Counted from the stretch's first letter, positions 9,167 to 18,714 are shown. The stretch is DNA of 64,000 nt from Paludibacteraceae bacterium (GCA_017628395.1 JAGBZD010000082.1:1-64000), one strand, 5' to 3'. The notes: generated by a model not told the origin, from the sequence alone. Numbers and translations: made by a program.

Positions 9167-9237
9167 AGCGGCATACGGGAATCGAACCCGCCTCCTCGGC
9201 TTGGGAAGCCGATGCACTACCGATGTGCTAATGCCGC
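9167..9237 (-). tRNA. tRNA-Gly (anticodon CCC)
   Basis: 71 bases forming a full cloverleaf: acceptor GCGGCAT/ATGCCGC, D arm GCACATCGGTAGTGC, anticodon stem TCGGC/GCCGA with loop TTCCCAA, and T arm CGGGTTCGAATCCCG. Anticodon CCC reads GGG. The discriminator is U and CCA is not encoded. It is the first element of the tRNA-rnpB transcript. Confidence 0.95.
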
Positions 9238-9247
9238 AAATTCGCTG

Positions 9248-9278
9248 CAAAAGTACAAAAAAAAATATATATACGCAA
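9248..9278 (-). promoter_or_regulatory. Promoter for tRNA-Gly and rnpB
   Basis: Minus strand TTG (9276-9278), 20 bases, TACTTTTG (9248-9255), ending about 10 bases before the tRNA 5' end. It is the only promoter seen for the tRNA-rnpB pair. Confidence 0.75.
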
Positions 9279-9379
9279 GCAAAATGATTTTTTTTTAAAC
9301 CAAAACATACAAAATATTTGTTTCAAACTCGCATAAAACGCTGAAATGAATCAAATTTGATTAAAAAAAAATAACATGT

Positions 9380-9410
9380 TTGCATATATGCATTTTTTTT
9401 TGTACCTTTG
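9380..9410 (+). promoter_or_regulatory. cdd promoter
   Basis: TTG at 9380-9382, 20 bases, TACCTTTG at 9403-9410; transcription should begin near 9417, about 30 bases before cdd. Confidence 0.8.
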
Positions 9411-9447
9411 CAGGCAGATTGGGTGAAAATGCCAAAAATATTCGGTT

Positions 9448-9933
9448 ATGAAAGAATTAACATTACAAACCAAAATTACTGCATGCACATTGGAGGAGAT
9501 GAATCCAACATTGCGCAAACTTGTGGATAAAGCTAAGTCAATGACTCAAAATGCCTATTGCCCTTATTCACATTATCATGTTGGTGCTGCTGCGTTGTTG
9601 GCTGATGGTCAGATTGTTGCTGGTAGTAATCAAGAGAATGCTGCTTATCCGAGTGGTTTATGTGCCGAGCGTACAACGCTATTCGCAGCTAATGCCAACA
9701 ACCCTCAAACTCCCGTGCTGGCACTTGCTGTGGCTTGCTATACCAATGGTCATTTTACTAAAGATGCTGCAAGTCCATGCGGAGCATGTAGGCAAGTCAT
9801 GGTGGAAACAGAACATCGATATGGACAGCCTATGCAAGTGGTTCTGTACGGAGAAGACACTTGCTATATCTTCGAAAAAGCCGCCGATCTGCTTCCTCTA
9901 AATTTTGATGCGGATAATTTGGAAAAGAAATAG
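9448..9933 (+). CDS. cdd: Cytidine deaminase
   Basis: Deaminates cytidine and deoxycytidine to uridine forms for pyrimidine salvage. 161 residues, typical of the homotetrameric type. The zinc/catalytic motifs are present: NAAYPSGLCAERTTL (Cys ligand and catalytic Glu) and SPCGACRQVM (two further Cys ligands). PYSHYHVGAAAL is the usual N-terminal substrate loop. First gene of a rightward set followed by the LptF/G-type permease 35 bases later. Confidence 0.95.
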   Translation: MKELTLQTKITACTLEEMNPTLRKLVDKAKSMTQNAYCPYSHYHVGAAALLADGQIVAGSNQENAAYPSGLCAERTTLFAANANNPQTPVLALAVACYTNGHFTKDAASPCGACRQVMVETEHRYGQPMQVVLYGEDTCYIFEKAADLLPLNFDADNLEKK

Positions 9934-9968
9934 CATATTTGGTTGAATTATAGGCTGTATTATTTGTT

Positions 9969-11483
9969 TTGGGTTTTATAAAAAAAATAGATGGCTATCT
10001 GCTCAAACACTTTCTCGGATTGTTGGGCATGACCTTTATGATTTGCATATTCATTCTGCTTATGCAGTTTGTGTGGATGCATGTCAAGGATCTTGTTGGT
10101 AAAGGAGTTGAGGTTACTGTATTAGCGGAGTTTTTTCTCTATGCAGTAGCATCGGTAGTTCCGTTGGCACTGCCTTTGGCAATTCTATTGGCATCGCTGA
10201 TGACTTTTGGTAACTTAGGAGAAAAATCCGAACTTACAGCCATGAAAGCGGCAGGTATTAGTCTATTTCGTATTATGCGTCCACTTACTATATCACTCTT
10301 GTTGATTTGCAGTGGAGCATTTCTCTTTTCTAATTATGTGTTGCCAGTGTCGCAAGTAAAATTGTGGGCATTGATATTTTCACTTCGACAAAAATCCCCC
10401 GAATTAGACATTCCACAAGGAGAGTTCTATGATGGAATAGATGGATATAATATCTATGTACGGCATAAGAATCCTAGTCGAGGAATGCTATATGATATGA
10501 TGATTTATGATTATTCAGAGGGATTTCAAAATGCAACCGTGATGGTCGCTGATTCTGGTCGAATATATTTTACGGATGATAAGAAATACTTGTTGCTTCA
10601 ATTGTATAGTGGCGAGTCCTTTGAGAATCTTGATCGCAAACAAAAGCGAGCAACGAAATCCGAAAAGAATATACCATATCGTAGAGAATCGTTTGTACAA
10701 AAGCAATTGCTTATAGATTTCGATATGGAGTTCAATCGTTACAACGAAGATGTATTGAGTGATCAACATGTATCAAAAAATGTGGGACAACTAATAGCAA
10801 GTATAGACTCCGTACAAGTGTTAGCACACCATCGAAGTGCGGAACAAAGTGCTTCCATTGTAGAAAACAAGTATTTTGGTCGTGAACGCCAACCGAAACG
10901 CGTGTTACAAGAAGAAATGGTAGGTGCTCCTATTGAGAAAGTCTATGACATTGATACACTATTGGCTCAACTATCACCCGATGAGCGCTACAGAGCAACT
11001 TCGGCTGCATTGGATAAAGCGAAATCGCAACGCGATCAAATAGATTACAACGCGCTAATGTTAGATGACTACCAACGCTATATACGCCGCCATGAAATAG
11101 AACTACACCGTAAATTTACATTGGCATTTGCGTGTCTCGTGTTCTTTTTCATAGGGGCTCCATTGGGAGCTATTACTCGGAAAGGCGGTTTGGGCATGCC
11201 CGTTGTAATATCTGTAATTATGTTTATCATCTATTACATTATAGACAATACAGGATATAAGATGGCACGCGAGGCATTGTGGCCATGTTGGGCAGGAATG
11301 TGGTTGAGTTCTTTTCTCTTGCTGCCAATTGGTATTTTTCTAACTTACAAAGCAGCTACAGACTCTGCATTGTTTAATCCTGAAGCGTGGATGAAATTAT
11401 TTGGTAAATTAAAAAAAATAGTATATAAGGTATGGATACAATTGAACAAGCAATTCGCGACATACAAGAAGGTAAATTCGTGA
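9969..11483 (+). CDS. LptF/LptG-family (YjgP/YjgQ) permease
   Basis: 504 residues: three N-terminal membrane segments (about 15-120), a long periplasmic domain (about 130-375) and three C-terminal segments (about 380-475), the layout of LptF/LptG, which with LptB drives lipopolysaccharide from the inner membrane towards the outer membrane. A basic tail ([16 protein letters not shown]) follows the last segment. The only possible start in frame after a TAG at 9951 is TTG 9969, which yields the family-typical [17 protein letters not shown]. The last 52 bases overlap ribBA. Which of LptF or LptG it represents cannot be told. Confidence 0.88.
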   Translation: MGFIKKIDGYLLKHFLGLLGMTFMICIFILLMQFVWMHVKDLVGKGVEVTVLAEFFLYAVASVVPLALPLAILLASLMTFGNLGEKSELTAMKAAGISLFRIMRPLTISLLLICSGAFLFSNYVLPVSQVKLWALIFSLRQKSPELDIPQGEFYDGIDGYNIYVRHKNPSRGMLYDMMIYDYSEGFQNATVMVADSGRIYFTDDKKYLLLQLYSGESFENLDRKQKRATKSEKNIPYRRESFVQKQLLIDFDMEFNRYNEDVLSDQHVSKNVGQLIASIDSVQVLAHHRSAEQSASIVENKYFGRERQPKRVLQEEMVGAPIEKVYDIDTLLAQLSPDERYRATSAALDKAKSQRDQIDYNALMLDDYQRYIRRHEIELHRKFTLAFACLVFFFIGAPLGAITRKGGLGMPVVISVIMFIIYYIIDNTGYKMAREALWPCWAGMWLSSFLLLPIGIFLTYKAATDSALFNPEAWMKLFGKLKKIVYKVWIQLNKQFATYKKVNS

Positions 11484-12661
11484 TTGTAGTTGACGATGAA
11501 GATCGTGAAAACGAAGGTGATTTCATTATTGCTGCTGAAAAAATCACACCAGAAAAAGTGAATTTTATGCTCCAGCATGGTCGTGGAGTATTGTGTGTGC
11601 CGCTGCCAGAAACACGCTGTGCAGCGTTGGATCTCGTACATCAGGTATCAAATAACACCTCTATGCTCGGTACGCCATTCACTGTAACGGTGGATAAATT
11701 AGAGGGATGCTCAACGGGTGTTAGCGCAGAAGACCGTGCAGCTACTATTCGTGCCTTGGCGGACCCTAATTCCAAACCCGAGACTTTTGGACGCCCAGGA
11801 CACATTAATCCTCTTTATGCACAGGAGCGAGGTGTTCTCAAACGCGCAGGACACACCGAAGCCGCCGTTGATTTGGCGCGTTTGGCGGGATTGCAACCTG
11901 TGGCTGCACTCATTGAGATAATGAATGAAGACGGAACAATGGCGCGAATGCCAGATTTGGAGAAAGTGGCAGAGAAATACGGATTGAGCTTGGTATCTAT
12001 AAAAGACCTTATTGCCTATCGTATGAAGCACGAAATGCCTATTGACAATAGCCAATCAATAACCAATAGTCTTGTTGAGCGTGGCGAGACCGTTTCGCTA
12101 CCTACTGCATATGGCGAGTTTATGCTCACTCCTTTTAGACAACTGAATAATGGTTTGGAGCACATTGTTCTTGTGAAAGGCGAATGGCAAGACGATGAAG
12201 CTATATTATGTCGTGTTCACTCATCTTGTATGACAGGTGATATTTTTGGTTCTAAGCGTTGTGAATGTGGTGAGCAATTGCATAAGGCTATGCAAATGGT
12301 AGAGAAAGAGGGCAAAGGTATTATTGTATATATGAATCAAGAAGGTAGGGGCATTGGATTGATGAATAAGATTCGTGCTTATAAACTGCAAGAGCAAGGC
12401 GAAGATACTGTAGAAGCGAATGTGCATTTAGGTTTTCAACCTGATGAACGCGATTATGGAGTAGGGGCACAAATTTTGCAAAATATGGGTGCTAAGAAAT
12501 TGCGCTTGATAACTAATAACCCTGTAAAAAGAATAGGTTTGGAAAGTTATGGCATAGAAATTGTGGAGAATATACCAATAGAAATAGCTCCTAATCCTTA
12601 TAACCTGCGTTATATGCAAACAAAGAAGGAGAAAATGTATCACAACTTAAAATTGGTATGA
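11432..12661 (+). CDS. ribBA: Bifunctional DHBP synthase / GTP cyclohydrolase II
   Basis: 409 residues fusing RibB (about 1-200; [12 protein letters not shown] metal/substrate loop, [21 protein letters not shown]) and RibA (about 205-400; [20 protein letters not shown] with the zinc cysteines, [14 protein letters not shown]). It supplies both early precursors of riboflavin from ribulose 5-phosphate and GTP. The ATG at 11432 gives the standard N-terminus [20 protein letters not shown] and lies 52 bases inside the upstream permease gene, implying coupled translation. The TGA overlaps the next ATG. Confidence 0.95.
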   Translation: MDTIEQAIRDIQEGKFVIVVDDEDRENEGDFIIAAEKITPEKVNFMLQHGRGVLCVPLPETRCAALDLVHQVSNNTSMLGTPFTVTVDKLEGCSTGVSAEDRAATIRALADPNSKPETFGRPGHINPLYAQERGVLKRAGHTEAAVDLARLAGLQPVAALIEIMNEDGTMARMPDLEKVAEKYGLSLVSIKDLIAYRMKHEMPIDNSQSITNSLVERGETVSLPTAYGEFMLTPFRQLNNGLEHIVLVKGEWQDDEAILCRVHSSCMTGDIFGSKRCECGEQLHKAMQMVEKEGKGIIVYMNQEGRGIGLMNKIRAYKLQEQGEDTVEANVHLGFQPDERDYGVGAQILQNMGAKKLRLITNNPVKRIGLESYGIEIVENIPIEIAPNPYNLRYMQTKKEKMYHNLKLV

Positions 12662-13962
12662 GTATGAAAAGATTATTTTTGTTATTGCCTCTCTCTTTAG
12701 GCGCCTTATTCTTGGCTCCTAATGTAATGATGGCAGATGAGACTGTAACTGTTACTGCTACCAATGCAGACATTTCTGAAAATCTTGACCTGAAGATGGT
12801 AGCCACATTGTTTGGTCAAGCCAAAGACTTGGCAACATTTGAGCAAATGCTGAATAATCCTGATTCTGCATTTTCGAATTTGGACTTAAATGGCGATGGC
12901 GATGTGGATTATCTGCGTGTGGTAGAAACAGCCGACCAAAATCGTCACTTGATTGTTATACAAGCAGTGTTGGCGAAAGATATCTATCAAGATGTAGCAT
13001 CAATATTTGTTGAGAAAGACCCAGAATCAGAGTCTGTTACTGTGCAAGTGATAGGTGATGAGTATATATATGGTGAGAACTATATTATAGAGCCTGTATA
13101 TATCTATCGTCCAATGATTTATGATTGGTTTTGGGGACCCTCATGGGTGTGCTGGCATTCTCCATACTATTGGGGGTATTGGCCAGGTTGGTGGCATCCT
13201 TATCATTGCATAGCACATCACTTATATTGGGATCATTGCTATTGGCATCACCACTATTATCCCATCTGCACCTATCGCACTGGTCACCACTATCACGCCT
13301 ATTACAAACCAATGCATCGTACCGTGAGTCGTACGGATTATGCTACACGCCATCCAGAGCGTTCGTTTTCGACCCGCAATGCATCGCGCAACTATAGCAA
13401 TGCTCGTGATATAGACAGAGGGCGTATTACAGCCATGCGCAATACAACAACTTCGCGCAGTACAGCAACTGGCAATACACGCGTATCCTCGCGCAGTACA
13501 TCTGCGCGTACTTTTGATAGTGCTAATGTTCGTACTAATGGTCGCATCGGTAACAGTGCTACTCGTGTGGAGAATACAGGCATGCGTACCACCCAACGAA
13601 ATGCTTCTACCGCGCAAACGGCTGCGCGTTCGCAATCCGTAACAACTCGCACAAGCAGTACACCTACACGCAGTAGTTCGGTCACTACGAGTCCTCGTCG
13701 TTCAAGCAATACTATAGCGACACCTGCTCGTTCGTCATCTACGGTGAATAGAACATCTACAGTGCCTTCTACTACGCGTTCGTCATCACCCACGGTAAAT
13801 CGCTCCAGCAGTTCGAGTATGCGCACAAGTAGTAGTTCTTCTGTTCGTTCTTCTGGTGGAGGTTCTACTATGCGTTCTGGTGGTATGTCTTCTGGTGCAG
13901 GATCAATGCGTCCATCAGGAGGAGGTTCCTCTCGTGGAGGTGGTAGTACCACTCGCAGATAA
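12658..13962 (+). CDS. Secreted Trp/His/Tyr-rich protein with Ser/Thr/Arg-rich tail, unknown function
   Basis: 434 residues in three parts. (1) Signal peptide to about residue 25 and a folded domain (to about 150) with an EF-hand-like loop [14 protein letters not shown]. (2) A segment (about 155-220) extremely rich in Trp, His and Tyr with some Cys ([20 protein letters not shown], then [15 protein letters not shown]), suggestive of metal or ligand binding or of packing at a membrane surface. (3) A 210-residue low-complexity tail of Ser, Thr, Arg and Asn ending in Gly-Ser-Arg repeats. The start ATG overlaps the ribBA stop (ATGA); ATG 12664 is an alternative. I do not recognise the function; Ca2+ binding by part 1 is inference. 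Confidence 0.75.
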   Translation: MSMKRLFLLLPLSLGALFLAPNVMMADETVTVTATNADISENLDLKMVATLFGQAKDLATFEQMLNNPDSAFSNLDLNGDGDVDYLRVVETADQNRHLIVIQAVLAKDIYQDVASIFVEKDPESESVTVQVIGDEYIYGENYIIEPVYIYRPMIYDWFWGPSWVCWHSPYYWGYWPGWWHPYHCIAHHLYWDHCYWHHHYYPICTYRTGHHYHAYYKPMHRTVSRTDYATRHPERSFSTRNASRNYSNARDIDRGRITAMRNTTTSRSTATGNTRVSSRSTSARTFDSANVRTNGRIGNSATRVENTGMRTTQRNASTAQTAARSQSVTTRTSSTPTRSSSVTTSPRRSSNTIATPARSSSTVNRTSTVPSTTRSSSPTVNRSSSSSMRTSSSSSVRSSGGGSTMRSGGMSSGAGSMRPSGGGSSRGGGSTTRR

Positions 13963-13971
13963 AGTTTTGTA

Positions 13972-14002
13972 TAAAAAATAGGGCACTGAGCCCTATTTTT
14001 TT
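13972..14002. terminator. Bidirectional terminator between the secreted protein and recQ
   Basis: AAAAAATAGGGC / GCCCTATTTTTT with loop ACTGA. The gene to the left ends at 13962 and recQ ends at 14014, so the hairpin serves convergent transcripts. Confidence 0.85.
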
Positions 14003-14013
14003 GTTATTATATG

Positions 14014-15750
14014 TTAAGTGTTCGTTTGTTTGGCTCTTGCGCGACAAATATCACAAGTGCCGCATGTGTCTGCATTGTCTTCGCCAAAATATGATAATAA
14101 TAATTGCGAACGACAATATTGTTGATTATCAGCATATTCTACCATTGCCTTTAGCTTTTCTATATATTGTTGCTGGTGTTTCTCGTATATGGATATAGGT
14201 AGAAAAATATCTGCTTGTCGGTCTTGCACAAAATAGAAAGTATTTTCGATGCTACGCGGGATATAAGTCAGTATATTGCGTTGTGCCAGTGATACTAAAA
14301 GTTCGTGTAATTGCTTATATGACAGTTCATTTGATAAACTATCAAAATGAATATATTGTAAATCGGTGAAGATACCTGTGTATTTACGCATGAGCAAGTC
14401 TAATACTTTTAACTGCATTTCACCTAAACCATAGTCTGCTATTTCTTGATGTGTAATGCGAATTTTCACACGAGGGTGTATCTCCTGTTCTTCTTGAAAA
14501 TCAATGTAACCAGCTTGCGAAAGTAGATGTAAGGCAGAGTAAGTTTGTAGAATGGGTAGATGCATAATACGACAAAGATCATGTATGGGCAACATAAATG
14601 TATGTCCCTGTCCGCTACCTGCTCCCACGCCCAAGAAATCGCAAGTCTTGTGATAGACATCGCAGATAAATTCTTTCGGAGGGTAATTATCTGCTACGCG
14701 TTTGCGAGCTTTGACCTTGTCAGTAGTAGGGTCGTATAGCAGTACTGCAAACGCCTTTTGTTCATCGCGTCCTGCTCGTCCTGCCTCTTGGAAATATGCT
14801 TCAATTGTATCGGGCAAATCGTGATGAATTACCACTCGCACATCGGATTTGTCGATACCCATACCAAAGGCATTGGTCGCTACGATAACACGAATTGCTT
14901 GGCTCTCCCTTTCATCTTTAAATTTTTTCCACGCTTCTTGCTTTATGCTGCGCTCTTTTGAATTGAGTCCCGCATGGTAAAAGTCGGCGGAAAGGCCTTT
15001 CGCGTTGAGATAGGCTGCCAATTCTTGTGCGCGTTGTCGATTGCGAACATATACGATAGCCGATCCTGGTACTTTGCTGAGAATATGTACAATCTCATCG
15101 GCTTTCTTATTGGTTTGGCGTACTACATAGCTGAGGTTGCTGCGTAGGAAACTCTTACGCAGTACATTCTTTTCGCGAAATGCCAGCCGCTCTTGGATGT
15201 CATCTACGACTTCAGGTGTTGCCGTTGCTGTAAGTGCGAGGATGGGGAGGCGAGCCTCTCCGTCTACTAAATCGCGTATTTCTGCAATTTTGAGATAACT
15301 TGGACGAAAATCATATCCCCATTGCGAGATACAGTGTGCTTCGTCCACGGCAATAAGGCAGATTGGCAGACGAGCAAGACGCTCACGAAACTCCTCTGAT
15401 TCGAGGCGCTCGGGAGAAACATAAAGAAAGTGGTAAGGCCCCCATTGGCAATTATCCAATGCTGTCTTCTGCTCCTCGTAACTCATGCCCGTATAGATTG
15501 CAGCTGCACGAATATCACGCTTGCGCAGGTTCTCCACTTGGTCTTTCATCAAAGCAATGAGGGGCGTGATAACGAGGCATAGACCGTTCATCACCATCGT
15601 GGGAACTTGAAAACACAAACTCTTACCGCCACCAGTAGGCATGAGAGCCAGCGTGTCGCGACCGTCTAAGACGGATTGGACGATTTCCTCCTGTAATGGG
15701 CGAAAATTGTCGTATCCAAAATATGTCTTTAGTGCCTCGCGTGCGGTCAT
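14014..15750 (-). CDS. recQ: ATP-dependent DNA helicase RecQ
   Basis: 578 residues. Helicase motifs: I LMPTGGGKSLCFQVP, II AVDEAHCISQWGYDFRPSY, III LTATATP, V/VI ATNAFGMGIDKSDVR and YFQEAGRAGRDE. A winged-helix-like part follows, and the zinc-site motif CGTCDICRA is at the extreme C-terminus; no HRDC domain follows. The protein unwinds DNA at stalled forks and recombination intermediates. ATG 15748-15750 was chosen because longer in-frame starts lie at or beyond the promoter (TACTTTTG, 15777-15784). Confidence 0.93.
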   Translation of the reverse strand: MTAREALKTYFGYDNFRPLQEEIVQSVLDGRDTLALMPTGGGKSLCFQVPTMVMNGLCLVITPLIALMKDQVENLRKRDIRAAAIYTGMSYEEQKTALDNCQWGPYHFLYVSPERLESEEFRERLARLPICLIAVDEAHCISQWGYDFRPSYLKIAEIRDLVDGEARLPILALTATATPEVVDDIQERLAFREKNVLRKSFLRSNLSYVVRQTNKKADEIVHILSKVPGSAIVYVRNRQRAQELAAYLNAKGLSADFYHAGLNSKERSIKQEAWKKFKDERESQAIRVIVATNAFGMGIDKSDVRVVIHHDLPDTIEAYFQEAGRAGRDEQKAFAVLLYDPTTDKVKARKRVADNYPPKEFICDVYHKTCDFLGVGAGSGQGHTFMLPIHDLCRIMHLPILQTYSALHLLSQAGYIDFQEEQEIHPRVKIRITHQEIADYGLGEMQLKVLDLLMRKYTGIFTDLQYIHFDSLSNELSYKQLHELLVSLAQRNILTYIPRSIENTFYFVQDRQADIFLPISIYEKHQQQYIEKLKAMVEYADNQQYCRSQLLLSYFGEDNADTCGTCDICRARAKQTNT

Positions 15751-15776
15751 ATTGCCTTTATGTGATAATTTTTGTG

Positions 15777-15807
15777 CAAAAGTACACTTTTTTTCTGACA
15801 TATACAA
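15777..15807 (-). promoter_or_regulatory. recQ promoter
   Basis: Minus strand TTG (15805-15807), 20 bases, TACTTTTG (15777-15784). This implies a leader of about 20 bases to the ATG at 15750. Confidence 0.75.
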
Positions 15808-15815
15808 ACATATAT

Positions 15816-15846
15816 TTGTACAATTCAAAAAAAAAGCGTATCTTTG
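15816..15846 (+). promoter_or_regulatory. Promoter of the restriction-modification genes
   Basis: TTG at 15816-15818, 20 bases, TATCTTTG at 15839-15846, diverging from the recQ promoter; the methyltransferase starts at 15900. No second promoter is seen before the two nuclease candidates. An imperfect palindrome (ATCAATCATGTTGAT, 15856-15870) in the leader could bind a regulator. Confidence 0.72.
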
Positions 15847-15899
15847 CCGTCGATTATCAATCATGTTGATAAAGCAAAAGGGAATCCAAAATATAATAT

Positions 15900-17051
15900 A
15901 TGAAATTTAAAGTAGTTGATTTGTTTGCTGGTGTGGGAGGATTGTCCTATGGATTCGCCCATGATGAGGATTTTGAAATTGTTGCAGCCAATGAGATTTT
16001 ATTACCTATGGCAACAGCATATTCACAAAATCACCCATCAGTAAAAATGTACAATAAAGACATCAAAGATTTTTCGTTGTCTGATTTGTCTAATGATTTT
16101 GGAATTAAGGTAGGCGATATTGATATTGTAGTAGGAGGTCCACCTTGTCAAGCTTATTCTACAGTAGGAAAACGTTTAATAGATGATCCTCGTGGGAAAC
16201 TCTTTCAAGAGTACTATCGAATTTTGTCGGAATTACGCCCTAAAGTTTTTGTCTTTGAAAATGTTAAAGGCTTACTTTCTATGTGTGGTGGTACATTGAT
16301 TCAAACGATTATTCAATTGTTTGAATCTCTTGGATATAGAGTTTATATCAAGTTATTAAATGCAGCTGACTATGGAACTCCGCAAATCCGAGAGCGTGTT
16401 ATCCTTGTAGGAACATTACTTGATAATGAATTTAACTATCCTTTGCCTACACACTATAATCCCGAAACAGGGATGATAAAAGGTCTTAAACCATATGTAA
16501 CTCTTGGAGAGGCTATTGGAGATTTAGGTGTTTTAGCGAATGGAGGTAAAACACTCGTATATTCCAGTGAACCACAAAATGATTATCAAAGATTGATGCG
16601 TGAGAATGCGCCTGCTGAACTGATGGATCATAATGTGTCTAAGAATGGAGAACATTTAGTTAAATTAATGGAAGCTTTGCCAGATGGCGGCTCGCCTATG
16701 GATGTCGCGGAAGAATTACGACCAACAAGTGGTTTTGCTAATTGCTATTGTAGGTTGTGGTGGGACAAACCAAGTACTACAGTAACCCGAAATTTAGGTT
16801 GTGTTTCATCTTCTCGTTGTGTTCATCCAAAGCAACCTCGACCATTGTCAACAAGAGAAGGAGCGCGTATACAAGGATTTCCTGATAATTATCATTTCTT
16901 TGGTACTCGTTCAGAGCGTAACCTACAAATAGGTAACGCAGTACCAACATTTTTGTCTAAAGCAATCAAAGATTCTGTTAAAGAACATTTAGTAACAAAA
17001 AATAAACATATAGCAACTTCTAGCAATCCAACCCAAATGGAATTATTTTAA
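15900..17051 (+). CDS. DNA (cytosine-5) methyltransferase
   Basis: 383 residues, size of a type II modification enzyme. The C5 methylase motifs occur in order: I VVDLFAGVGGLSYGF, IV VGGPPCQAYSTVG with catalytic Cys, VI FVFENVKGLL, VIII PQIRERVILVG, IX RPLSTREGARIQGFPD and X QIGNAVPTFLSKAI. The target-recognition region (about 230-320) does not reveal the recognition sequence. Base composition is more AT-rich than the flanking recQ and gltX genes, as expected for an acquired cassette. It is followed by two short genes in the same direction that look like nucleases. Confidence 0.95.
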   Translation: MKFKVVDLFAGVGGLSYGFAHDEDFEIVAANEILLPMATAYSQNHPSVKMYNKDIKDFSLSDLSNDFGIKVGDIDIVVGGPPCQAYSTVGKRLIDDPRGKLFQEYYRILSELRPKVFVFENVKGLLSMCGGTLIQTIIQLFESLGYRVYIKLLNAADYGTPQIRERVILVGTLLDNEFNYPLPTHYNPETGMIKGLKPYVTLGEAIGDLGVLANGGKTLVYSSEPQNDYQRLMRENAPAELMDHNVSKNGEHLVKLMEALPDGGSPMDVAEELRPTSGFANCYCRLWWDKPSTTVTRNLGCVSSSRCVHPKQPRPLSTREGARIQGFPDNYHFFGTRSERNLQIGNAVPTFLSKAIKDSVKEHLVTKNKHIATSSNPTQMELF

Positions 17052-17084
17052 ATTAGTGTCATAACCTTTAGAATATATACAACT

Positions 17085-17798
17085 ATGCTTACACCTCAAG
17101 AGATTGAACAATCTTACGCGATTATTTCTAAGTACTATAATCAGCATTTGAAAGAAAATGATGTAAGACTCCCTCGTTTGAGAAATGGAAATCAATATAC
17201 CAAAGATGCTATTGTTTTGATTTGCCTATTTCAAGGATACCCCAAAACAAGGGTGTGGACCAAAGAAGAACTGACACAAATTATTCGTGAGTTGATAGAT
17301 CCTAATGTCAATGATGTTCAACAAGCACGCCATTTAGGGCATCAAAAAGGCTGGTATATTCTATCTGGTACAAGGAAGGATAATGAAGCTATTGATGCGG
17401 GGTTAAAAGCTGGAGATTATTGGCTTAAAACGCTTGAAGAGCCCTATCCTGGGTATAACGCATCCCGTCGAACCGTTACAGAGGATTTTGATGAACTCAA
17501 AGCTGCTTATGAATATCGTTGTGCTTGCTGTGGTTCTAAAGAAGGTGAGAAGAATTTTCGTAATCCTTCCAAAATTACACGACTTCAAATGGGACACATG
17601 GATCCTTCTAAAGAATTATCGCCAGGAAATATTATCCCACAATGTGATGAATGCAACCGAGCTGATAGAGACTGGTGGGTCTTTGACGCTAATGGACGAG
17701 TTGTGGGTATTGGCAGTGAAACGGTAATTGATAGATGTAGCGACGAAATAAAAAGACGGATTTATGAGCGTCTAAAAAAACAATACGAAAAAAACTAA
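17085..17798 (+). CDS. HNH-type nuclease, candidate restriction endonuclease
   Basis: 237 residues. The C-terminal half holds a zinc-stabilised HNH domain: CACCGSKEG (CxxC), then LQMGHMDPSKELSPGNIIPQ (catalytic His and Asn region), then CDECN (CxxC) followed by RADRDWW. The N-terminal half (about 1-140) contains DVQQARHLGHQKGWYILSG and probably recognises DNA or mediates dimer contacts. Placed 33 bases after the methyltransferase and 7 before another nuclease candidate. Restriction function is inferred from the motif and the neighbour. Confidence 0.82.
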   Translation: MLTPQEIEQSYAIISKYYNQHLKENDVRLPRLRNGNQYTKDAIVLICLFQGYPKTRVWTKEELTQIIRELIDPNVNDVQQARHLGHQKGWYILSGTRKDNEAIDAGLKAGDYWLKTLEEPYPGYNASRRTVTEDFDELKAAYEYRCACCGSKEGEKNFRNPSKITRLQMGHMDPSKELSPGNIIPQCDECNRADRDWWVFDANGRVVGIGSETVIDRCSDEIKRRIYERLKKQYEKN

Positions 17799-17805
17799 AT
17801 CAACT

Positions 17806-18459
17806 ATGGGAGCATTTGCTAATTTAGGTTCTTTTTTTGGAGAGAATCTTGTAACTATTGCCAAGAAATGTGGATATCATCAATCCAATATTTTAATTTT
17901 GGAAGGCAAAATTGAACAGCTACAGAATGAATATCCTAATGTGTACAAAGCATTAAATTCATGTACTCATCATAGAGATAGTAGAACACCTCTACAATAT
18001 GCACAAGATTTAGTTGCGTCATGGTTGTTTGAAGATTATATTTTACATCTATTTTCAGAGAAGGGTCTGAATATCAAAGGTGACGGAGCAGATAAAAATC
18101 GTGAAATTCTTTCAAGTGCCAAAGTGTCTGCTTCAAGTGACACATTGGTTACTTATAATGGTCATTCTCGTCCAATGGAATTGATGACTGATTATGGGGG
18201 TTATTGGTATAGAACTGGTTTGCTTGATCTAAGAGATAGTAAGTATATGAAATTAGAAAGAACAAAATCATTGCTTCTCGGCTTTTCAACAAAAGATAAT
18301 AAATTTTTACTGATTGATTTTGCAAAACCAGTTCCTTCTAAATATATTGCGTCTCATTTCCCTTATGGAGGTAAACCTGCATACCAAATTTCATGTGATG
18401 GGATATTGCAATTGTTTAATATTGACAATATTATAAATCAAATCAAGATGTTATTCTAA
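17806..18459 (+). CDS. Putative PD-(D/E)XK-like restriction enzyme or accessory protein
   Basis: 217 residues, AT-rich, not recognised as a named family. Around residues 125-150 it reads PMELMTDYGGYWYR then GLLDLRDSKYMKLERTKS: an acidic residue (Asp in MTDY) followed about 14 residues later by DSK, spacing compatible with a PD-(D/E)XK site. The later part (GFSTKDNKFLLIDFAKP) looks like a strand core. It is the third gene of the restriction cassette, and either it or the HNH protein is the cognate restriction enzyme. The nuclease assignment is inference from motif spacing. Confidence 0.55.
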   Translation: MGAFANLGSFFGENLVTIAKKCGYHQSNILILEGKIEQLQNEYPNVYKALNSCTHHRDSRTPLQYAQDLVASWLFEDYILHLFSEKGLNIKGDGADKNREILSSAKVSASSDTLVTYNGHSRPMELMTDYGGYWYRTGLLDLRDSKYMKLERTKSLLLGFSTKDNKFLLIDFAKPVPSKYIASHFPYGGKPAYQISCDGILQLFNIDNIINQIKMLF

Positions 18460-18603
18460 TTGTCATCGTGTACAAATCGGTATTTTTTTTCTAAAGATTC
18501 TAATTCTTGCTTTTGTTTATTATTTTTCTTCTGTTGAGATAAAGAAGAGATGCAAAAATGAGATATGGATGTGCTATCGATGGACTTACAATGTGCCGTA
18601 ATC

Positions 18604-18632
18604 AACCCGTCAAGAACCCGTTATGAACCCGT
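18604..18632 (+). repeat. Three direct AACCCGT repeats, 11-bp period
   Basis: AACCCGT at 18604-18610, 18615-18621 and 18626-18632, exactly one helical turn apart, flanked by ATCAA and TTGAT. It lies downstream of the restriction cassette and 80 bases before the end of gltX. The rest of 18460-18652 holds no gene that I can support. Confidence 0.8.
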
Positions 18633-18652
18633 AATTGATGAGAGATTACACA

Positions 18653-18694
18653 TATAAATCCCCTCAACAGAAATAATTGTTGAGGGGATTTATA
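18653..18694. terminator. Hairpin ending gltX and the restriction cassette
   Basis: A perfect 17-bp stem, TATAAATCCCCTCAACA with TGTTGAGGGGATTTATA, loop of 8. It lies between convergent transcripts (cassette from the left, gltX from the right). Confidence 0.75.
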
Positions 18695-18714
18695 TGTTGT
18701 GTAGGTGTGTGGGA

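Noticed and set aside
8844..9231. Open frames over the rnpB-tRNA region
   Set aside because: The sequence is fully explained by RNase P RNA and tRNA-Gly.
13392..13952. 186-codon minus-strand frame (Arg/Val/Glu-rich)
   Set aside because: It is the reverse image of the Ser/Thr/Arg-rich tail of the secreted protein; composition is an artefact of the repeats.
15751..15864. Longer RecQ start
   Set aside because: The upstream ATGs lie at or beyond the promoter at 15777-15807, and the family N-terminus begins at the ATG at 15750.
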